Assembly: GCA_965240325.2 (NCBI GenBank) | Contig: OZ251222.1 | Coordinates: 496,001 to 560,000, forward strand | Direction of reading: 5' to 3' | Source of the DNA: Rebecca billardiae RCC1528 | Taxonomy: Eukaryota; Haptophyta | DNA: 64,000 nucleotides | Shown: positions 58,755 to 64,000 of the stretch, in pieces | Layout of the letters: every line of letters begins with the position of its first letter | How positions within the stretch are numbered: the first letter of the stretch is position 1 | Program-made: the position numbers and the translations under genes | Notes under the pieces: generated by a model | The model's database searches: none | Told to the model about the DNA's origin: nothing | What the model saw: only the letters and a program-made list of their open reading frames with translations

Positions 58755-61361
58755 CTAGAGCGTGCTGCCGTGGCGGTCCTCGGGCGCGGCGGCGTGCGCA
58801 GCAAGCCGCGTGTGCGCGGCCGCGAGCTCGTCCGACAGCTGCTCGCATCGCCGCGTGCCTCGCCGCGCGGCGCTCTCCGCCGCGGATGCGCGCGCGCGCT
58901 CCTTTGCGAGCGAGCGTCGCATCGCGGCCAACTTGGCGGCCAGCGCGCTGCCGCGCTGCTGCTCGACGTCGGCGCGCTCTCGTGCGTCGGCCAGCGCGCC
59001 CTGCGCCGCCCGCGCGGCGCTCTCAAGCTCGCGGCGCTCGGCCGCCGCCGCGCCGAGCGCCTCCGCCGCGCGCGCTGCGTCGGCCTGTGCGGTGGCGACC
59101 GCCTCGCCCTGCGCGCGGAGCGTCGCGGCGGCGGCGCCCGTGGCGAGCGCCTCCGCCTCGCGCAGCCGCGCGCTCTCGAGCTCGGCGCTGAGCTCCGCCA
59201 CGCGCCGCGCGTACACGCCCACGTCGGCGCGCAGCGGCTCGACGCGCGCTGCCACGACGCTGGCGCACGCGCGCCACACGGCGAGGGCGCGCACGAGCGC
59301 GAGCGCGCGCGCGCCATGCCACGCGCCAAGCAGCCGCGCGGCGCGCGCGCGGTGTGCGCGCGTCGCGCTCGCCGCCGCCGCGGCCGCCACGGTGTTCCGC
59401 CGCTCCGCGAGCGAGCCCAGCGCGCGCGCCAGCTTCGCGCGCTCCGCCTCGGCCGCGCGCGCACCCTCGAGCGCCGCGTCTCGCTCGGCGCGGAGCGCGG
59501 CCGGCGCGGCCTGCGGAGCGCCGCCCGCGGGCCCGGCGCCGGCGCTGCGGCGCGCGCGGCGCGCGCTCTGCGCGGCCGCGCGCGCGCTCGCCGCCTGGCT
59601 CGCCGCCGCCTCCCTGGCCGCGTGGAGCTCCGCACGGAGCTCGGTCGCCTCCGCCTCCGCGGCCAAGGCGCGCTTGCGTGTGCCTGTGGCCGCGCGCGCC
59701 GCCGCGGACGCGCGCGCGGACGCGCGCGCGAGCTCGGTGCTCAGTGCGGCCGCGGCGCGCGCGCTCTCAGCCGCCAGCGCGCGCGCCGCCTCGCGCGCGT
59801 CGGCCTCGTCCGCGCGCTCAGCCTCCAGCGCTCGCAGCTCGCGCCTGAGCACCTCCGCCTGCGCGCGCGCCGCCGCCTTGGCGCCACCCAGCGCGCCGCC
59901 CACGGCCGCGGCCGCGGCGGCCGCGGCCGCGGCCGCCCCTTGCTCGAGCGAGACGCGCGGCGGCGCGCGCTCGGCCTCGCCCGCGGCCGCGGCGGCGGCA
60001 GCGGGCGTGGGCGTCGTCGAGGCCTGGCGCGCGCCGCGCAGCCCGCGCTCCGCCACCGGCGGCGGCGGTGCGCCCTCCGACACAGCCGCCCTCGCCCCGG
60101 GCGCAGGCGGTGGCGGTGGCGCCGGCTCGGCCGCGGCCGCGGCCGCCCTGCCGGCGCGGAGGACGGCCTGGGAGAGCAGCAGCTGGAGCACGGCCTCGTG
60201 CGCCGCGCGCGCGTCCGCCTCCGCCTCGGCGAGCTGCGCCGCGTGCTGCGCGTACGCCTCCGCCCGCTCGAAGACGGCGAGCTCGTCCGAGCGCGCGGCC
60301 TCGGCCCCGGCGCCGGCCCGAGCCGGGCGCGCCGCCGAGATTGCAATCTCCTCGGGGCGCGCCGAGATTGCAATCTCCTCGGCCTGCAGGGCGGCGCCCG
60401 GCAGCTCGCCTCCCCACCCGCGCGCCGGCCACGCGCTCGCCGCCTCCTCCAGCCGCCGCTCCAGCTCGGCCGCGCGCGCGCGCCACGACGCGCCCTCGGC
60501 GCGCGCCGCCTCGCGCGCCGCGCGCGCGTGCGCGAGCTCTGCCCGAGTCCCCTCGAGCTCGGCGCGCGCGCTCTCGGCGCGCGCGGCGGCGGCCTCGGCG
60601 TGCGCGGACGCCTCGCGCGCGCGCTCGAGGGCGCGCTCGCGCGACGAGCCGAGGGCCGCCGCCGCCGCCCCCGCCGCGCCTCGCTCCGCCCCGGCCGCGG
60701 CGGGAGCGCGCGGCGGCGGCTGCGGCGGCGGCTGCGGCGGCGGCTGCGGCGGCGCGAGGCCCAACCACGCGGGCTCGGGCGCGGGCGCGCGCTCGAGCAC
60801 GGCGAGCAGAGCCTCGTCGTCATCGTCGTCGGCTGCGCGCGCGGCGGGCGGGGGCGGGGGCCCCTGCCGCTCGGCGCCGAGCGCGCCGCACAGCTCCGCC
60901 CGCACGCGCTCGAGCGCGAGCGCCGCGCGCTGCAGGCCCGCCGCCTCGCGCAGCGCCGAGCCCGCAGGTGCGCGCTCGCGTGCCGCGCCGCCGGCTGGCT
61001 CGGGCGCTGCAGCGGCCGCCTCGACGAGCTGCGCGTGCGCGAGGTCGAGCGCACCGGCCACGCGCGCGCGCGCGCGCGCGCGCCAGCGGAGCAGCGCGGC
61101 GCGCTCGTCCGTCCACGCGACGAAGGCTTGGCGCGCGGCCGAGCGCACCTGCGCCGCCTCGGAGCGCGCGCCCGCCTCGTCCGCGCGCGCGGCGCCGAGC
61201 TGCTGGCGCAGCTGGTCGAGCGCGCGCGCGGTGGTCGGGTCGAGTGGGGCGAAGGCGAGGCCTCGCCAGCGCGACAGCGCGCGCTCCATCGCCACCGTCA
61301 GCCGCGTGCGCACGGCGCCCAGCAACGCGGCGTGCTGGCGCGCCGAGCGCGCGCGAGACAT
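58755..61361 (-). CDS. Long Ala/Arg/Glu-rich coiled-coil protein
   Basis: Not recognised. Counted from the first in-frame ATG (61361) it has 868 residues; the frame is open upstream to about 61800 and reads plausibly (TLWFRRAPKAG, then AARREEELTREAEALKAEL), so the true start probably lies in an unplaced upstream exon. Nearly the whole protein is heptad-like Ala/Arg/Glu/Leu sequence (ARAELEGTRAELAHARAARE, AEVLRRELRALEAERADEAD), broken by Pro/Ala hinges near the middle and a doubled EEIAIS motif. A scaffold or filament role is likely. The extreme composition also opens a long antisense frame, which was rejected. Confidence 0.55.
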   Translation of the reverse strand: MSRARSARQHAALLGAVRTRLTVAMERALSRWRGLAFAPLDPTTARALDQLRQQLGAARADEAGARSEAAQVRSAARQAFVAWTDERAALLRWRARARARVAGALDLAHAQLVEAAAAAPEPAGGAARERAPAGSALREAAGLQRAALALERVRAELCGALGAERQGPPPPPAARAADDDDDEALLAVLERAPAPEPAWLGLAPPQPPPQPPPQPPPRAPAAAGAERGAAGAAAAALGSSRERALERAREASAHAEAAAARAESARAELEGTRAELAHARAAREAARAEGASWRARAAELERRLEEAASAWPARGWGGELPGAALQAEEIAISARPEEIAISAARPARAGAGAEAARSDELAVFERAEAYAQHAAQLAEAEADARAAHEAVLQLLLSQAVLRAGRAAAAAAEPAPPPPPAPGARAAVSEGAPPPPVAERGLRGARQASTTPTPAAAAAAAGEAERAPPRVSLEQGAAAAAAAAAAAVGGALGGAKAAARAQAEVLRRELRALEAERADEADAREAARALAAESARAAAALSTELARASARASAAARAATGTRKRALAAEAEATELRAELHAAREAAASQAASARAAAQSARRARRSAGAGPAGGAPQAAPAALRAERDAALEGARAAEAERAKLARALGSLAERRNTVAAAAAASATRAHRARAARLLGAWHGARALALVRALAVWRACASVVAARVEPLRADVGVYARRVAELSAELESARLREAEALATGAAAATLRAQGEAVATAQADAARAAEALGAAAAERRELESAARAAQGALADARERADVEQQRGSALAAKLAAMRRSLAKERARASAAESAARRGTRRCEQLSDELAAAHTRLAAHAAAPEDRHGSTL
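60337..60377. repeat. Duplicated 14-bp palindrome in the coiled-coil gene
   Basis: GAGATTGCAATCTC occurs at 60337-60350 and 60364-60377, each within a 27-bp unit. It is a perfect palindrome, is AT-richer than its surroundings, and encodes EIAIS twice. Confidence 0.9.
61061..61082. repeat. (CG)11 tract in coding sequence
   Basis: Alternating CG run encoding alternating Ala/Arg in the coiled-coil protein. Confidence 0.8.
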
Positions 61362-61457
61362 CTCGGCCGAAAGCGCAACGCGCGCGTTCCTCGCGGACGC
61401 GTCGCTAGCGGACGCGCGCGCGCCGCGCTCGCGCGCGGCGCGGGACTCGTCCTTCAC

Positions 61458-61916
61458 GCGCGCGAGCTCGGCCTTGAGCGCCTCCGCCTCGCGCGTCAGC
61501 TCCTCCTCGCGCCGAGCGGCCGCTGCCGTGCTCGCCTTGGGCGCGTGCGGCCGCGGCGAGCGCGCGCCGGCCGCGCGCGCGGTGCCGGGCGGCTTGGAGC
61601 TGGCGCCGTCGGGCGATGGCGGCGCCGCCGCGGGCGCGGCCGCGCTGGCCGCGCCCGCCTTCGGCGCGCGCCTGAACCACAGCGTGGTGCCCCGCGGCGC
61701 GCGCGGCGCGGCCGCCCCGGCGCCAAAATCAAACGGTCGATTTTGATCGCTGCTGGCGTGCCGGGTTGCCGCATCTTGCCATCTTCCATTCTGGCCAAAT
61801 TAAGTCCGGGTGACGGCAGAATCGGACGACCGAGAGACGATGATTGTACGTTACACGGGCCTTCGCCCCGCTCGACGGAGACTACGGAGACGGTTTTCAG
61901 TGCAGCGCTGGCCGCG
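61458..61916. other. Spacer or missing N-terminal exon region of two divergent genes
   Basis: Probably contains N-terminal coding sequence of the minus-strand coiled-coil gene in its lower part (61458-61700) and the shared promoter near 61740-61916, where GC falls. Confidence 0.4.
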
Positions 61917-64000
61917 ATGGAGGGCGGCAGCGGCAAGGGCCGGCGCGAGAGCCACGCGGCCCTCGAGGGCGGCGGGAGCGGCAAGGGCCGGCGCGAGAGC
62001 CGTGCGGCCCACGCCGAGGGCGGCGGCAGCGCCGCGAGCCGGCGCGGCAGCAGCCGTCGCGGCAGCGAGCGTCGGCCCTCCAGCCACCGCTCGATCAGCC
62101 CGACGGCGTACCGATCGATCAGCCCGACCGGCTCGATCGCGCGCGCGCACACGCGCACGCCGGGCGATCGCAGCCCCGGCGAGACGCCCGTCTCGTTCGG
62201 CGGCGTCTCCTTCGGCACCGACTCGCTCGCCGAGGACGGCGCGGCCGAGGCGCTCGCGGAGGGCGCGCCCGCGGCCGACGCGGACGCCGATCTCGAGCGC
62301 GAGATCGAGCCTGCCGAGGACGCGCAGGTCGCGCAGGCGCTCGAGGCGCTGCGCGCGGCGGGCGACCACATGGCGCTGATCGTGCGTGACGCGGCGGGCA
62401 TCCGCGCGCCGCTCTCCGCGACGGTGCGCTCGGGCAGCCCGTCGCGCGAGCCGAGGCCCGAGGGCGCGGTGAAGGTGGCCGGCGGCGGCGCGGAGTCGGA
62501 CGCGGCGCGCGGGCCCCTGCGCGGCCCGGCGATCGAGCAGTTCTGGGACGAGTCGCTCGGCGTGGTGTCGGCGGTGCTGCTCGAGTCCTCCGCCTCGTCG
62601 CTGCGCAAGCAGCAGCTCCTCGACAGCCTGCGCTACTGGACGGAGCGCGGCGAGGACGAGCTGCCGGACACCTCCAGAGAGGCCGCGCAGGCAGAACTCG
62701 AGGCGCAGGACGCGATCCGCTCGGTGGCGGACTACGAGGCGCTGATGGCGCGGCGGTCGCAGCTGCTCGTGGACGCGGTGACCGACCTCTCCGCCGAGCA
62801 CGCGCAGCTGCGCCAGCTCGAGGCGCACCGCCGCGTGCGCGCGCGCGAGGAGGCGGAGGAGCATGAGGCGAAGGGCATGATGTCTCGACTCAAGGCGTCT
62901 GCGGCCGTCAAGGAGCGCTCGGCGCTGATCGAGGGGGCGAAGAAGGCGGAGGCGGCGCTGGCGGAGTGCAGGGCGCAGGTGGCGGAGCGCGACGCGCAGC
63001 TGCACAAGGCGCAGGAGGAGCTCCTCGAGATCTCGGCCAACGTCACCGCGCTCCGGCGCGTGCACGAGCAGGAGTTGGCAAGCGCGCGCGCGCAGGCGGA
63101 GTCAAAGGCGCTGGCGGCGATCGCGCGCGCCGAGGCGGAGACGGAGGTGCGCGTGAAGGCGGAGCTCGCGGCCGACCCGCAGCTGCTCGCCGCGACGGTC
63201 GCCGCGTTCCGCGCCGACTCGGGCGCGCCCGCCGAGCCGCCCGCCGACCCGAACGCGCCGTCGTGGCGCGAGCAGCTGCAGGCGACAGTCAAGGACTTGC
63301 ACACTGCGCAGGAGCGCGCGGCGCGCATCCGCTCCGAGCTTGAGGCGTACTGGGGGGCGAAGGTGGAGGAGGAGGTGGCGGCGGCGCGCGCGGCGGCGTT
63401 CTCGGAGGGCGAGGCGCACGCCGAGGCCGAGCTCAAGCGGCTCACCCGCCGGCTCGAGTCCGCCGAGGGCCGGCTGAGCCACACGCGCCTCGACGCTGAG
63501 AAGGCGCAAGACTTAGTCGGCTCGCGGGACGGCCAGCTGCGGGAGCTGCTCAACAACGCGGCGGAGGCGGACGTGCGGCGGGAGCAGGCGGAGTGGGCGC
63601 TGGCGAGGGCGGAGGCGGCGGCGGGCGAGGAGCGCAAGACCGCCCACGCCGCGCGCGCCGCGCTGCGCGTCGCGGAGGAGGCGGCGGGCGCTGCGGCGCT
63701 CGAGATGGCGCGCGCGGTCGCGCGCGAGCGACGCAGGGCGCAACTGCAGCTGGCCGCGCTCGCCGCCGCGCGCCCCAGGCCGGCGGCGGGGACGGCGCAG
63801 CCCGACGCCGCCGACGCCGCCGCCGCCGCCGACCCCGCCGACGACGACGAGGAGGCGAGCCGCGTCACCGCCGCCGCCGCGCGCGACACGTTCAGAGCCA
63901 TCCGCGCGGCGGCGGTCGAGGCGCGGAGCGCGCGCGCGTCCGCGCAGCTCGCGGCAAACGCGCGCGCGGCGGGTGCGGTGCTGCGCGCGGCGGACGTGCT
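61917..64000 (+). CDS. Coiled-coil protein, partial (runs off right edge)
   Basis: ATG at 61917; the frame is open to the end of the window (at least 694 codons), so the C-terminus is missing. The first ~80 residues are Gly/Ser/Arg-rich with repeats (GGSGKGRRESHAAL, GGSGKGRRESRAAH; RSISPTAY, RSISPTGS) that look like kinase sites. From about residue 110 the protein is acidic and helical, and beyond about 200 it is mainly long coiled coil (AELEAQDAIRSVADYEALMA, LRRVHEQELASARAQAESKA). Not recognised; a centrosomal, ciliary or filament-like scaffold is possible. No intron was needed. Confidence 0.7.
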   Translation, partial: MEGGSGKGRRESHAALEGGGSGKGRRESRAAHAEGGGSAASRRGSSRRGSERRPSSHRSISPTAYRSISPTGSIARAHTRTPGDRSPGETPVSFGGVSFGTDSLAEDGAAEALAEGAPAADADADLEREIEPAEDAQVAQALEALRAAGDHMALIVRDAAGIRAPLSATVRSGSPSREPRPEGAVKVAGGGAESDAARGPLRGPAIEQFWDESLGVVSAVLLESSASSLRKQQLLDSLRYWTERGEDELPDTSREAAQAELEAQDAIRSVADYEALMARRSQLLVDAVTDLSAEHAQLRQLEAHRRVRAREEAEEHEAKGMMSRLKASAAVKERSALIEGAKKAEAALAECRAQVAERDAQLHKAQEELLEISANVTALRRVHEQELASARAQAESKALAAIARAEAETEVRVKAELAADPQLLAATVAAFRADSGAPAEPPADPNAPSWREQLQATVKDLHTAQERAARIRSELEAYWGAKVEEEVAAARAAAFSEGEAHAEAELKRLTRRLESAEGRLSHTRLDAEKAQDLVGSRDGQLRELLNNAAEADVRREQAEWALARAEAAAGEERKTAHAARAALRVAEEAAGAAALEMARAVARERRRAQLQLAALAAARPRPAAGTAQPDAADAAAAADPADDDEEASRVTAAAARDTFRAIRAAAVEARSARASAQLAANARAAGAVLRAADV

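Noticed and set aside
58762-61746. 994-codon plus-strand open frame antisense to the coiled-coil gene
   Set aside because: Ser/Ala/Arg-only composition with no family features. Alternating GC-rich codons for Ala/Arg/Glu leave few stops on the opposite strand, so it is a shadow.

Overview
The window is nuclear DNA from a GC-rich, gene-dense single-celled eukaryote, most likely a haptophyte or another alga with a red-lineage secondary plastid. The evidence is: short GT-AG introns; eukaryote-only proteins (POLE2, TAF11, TRAPPC2L, ODR4, strawberry notch, anoctamin, a DCAF7-type WD40 protein); a selenoprotein T with an in-frame TGA and a SECIS hairpin; a plastid TypA/BipA whose presequence is a signal peptide ending in an AEAF/N site; and a CMP-sialic/Kdn synthetase, an enzyme type reported from haptophytes. 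The clade is an inference.

Layout: 27 protein genes are called and 11 have introns (19 in total). From left to right: ARM/IQ protein(-), selenoprotein T(+), POLE2(-), hypothetical(-)/TRAPPC2L(+), anoctamin(-)/BUD23-like(+), EDR2-C-terminal protein(-), EF-hand protein(-)/OGT-like(+), ODR4(-)/CMP-Sia synthetase(+), Cet1-type RNA triphosphatase(-)/DCAF7-like WD40(+), strawberry notch(-)/membrane aspartic protease(+), giant LamG-GCC2/3 membrane protein(-), coiled coil(-)/TAF11(+), TypA(-)/cAMP-receptor-like GPCR(+), FtsH-like(+), small membrane protein(-)/sulfotransferase-like(+), Cys-rich protein(-), Ala-rich coiled coil(-) and a second coiled coil(+) that runs off the right edge. Twenty-two of the 27 genes form 11 head-to-head pairs, eight of them less than 370 bp apart, so shared divergent promoters are the rule. 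The convergent or long spacers are lower in GC, with AT runs and many GACTC/GAGTC words.

The genes are mostly unrelated housekeeping functions: replication (POLE2), transcription and mRNA capping (TAF11, RNA triphosphatase, strawberry notch), ribosome biogenesis (BUD23-like), secretory pathway and glycosylation (TRAPPC2L, ODR4, CMP-Sia synthetase, sulfotransferase-like, OGT-like, SelT), plastid translation and proteolysis (TypA, FtsH-like), membranes and signalling (anoctamin, GPCR, giant GCC protein). There is no operon-like system and no recognisable transposon, rRNA, tRNA or CRISPR.

The most notable points are the selenoprotein T with its SECIS, an intron class whose donors are GTGCG rather than GTRAG and whose two ends are often complementary, and inverted repeats in several divergent promoters.
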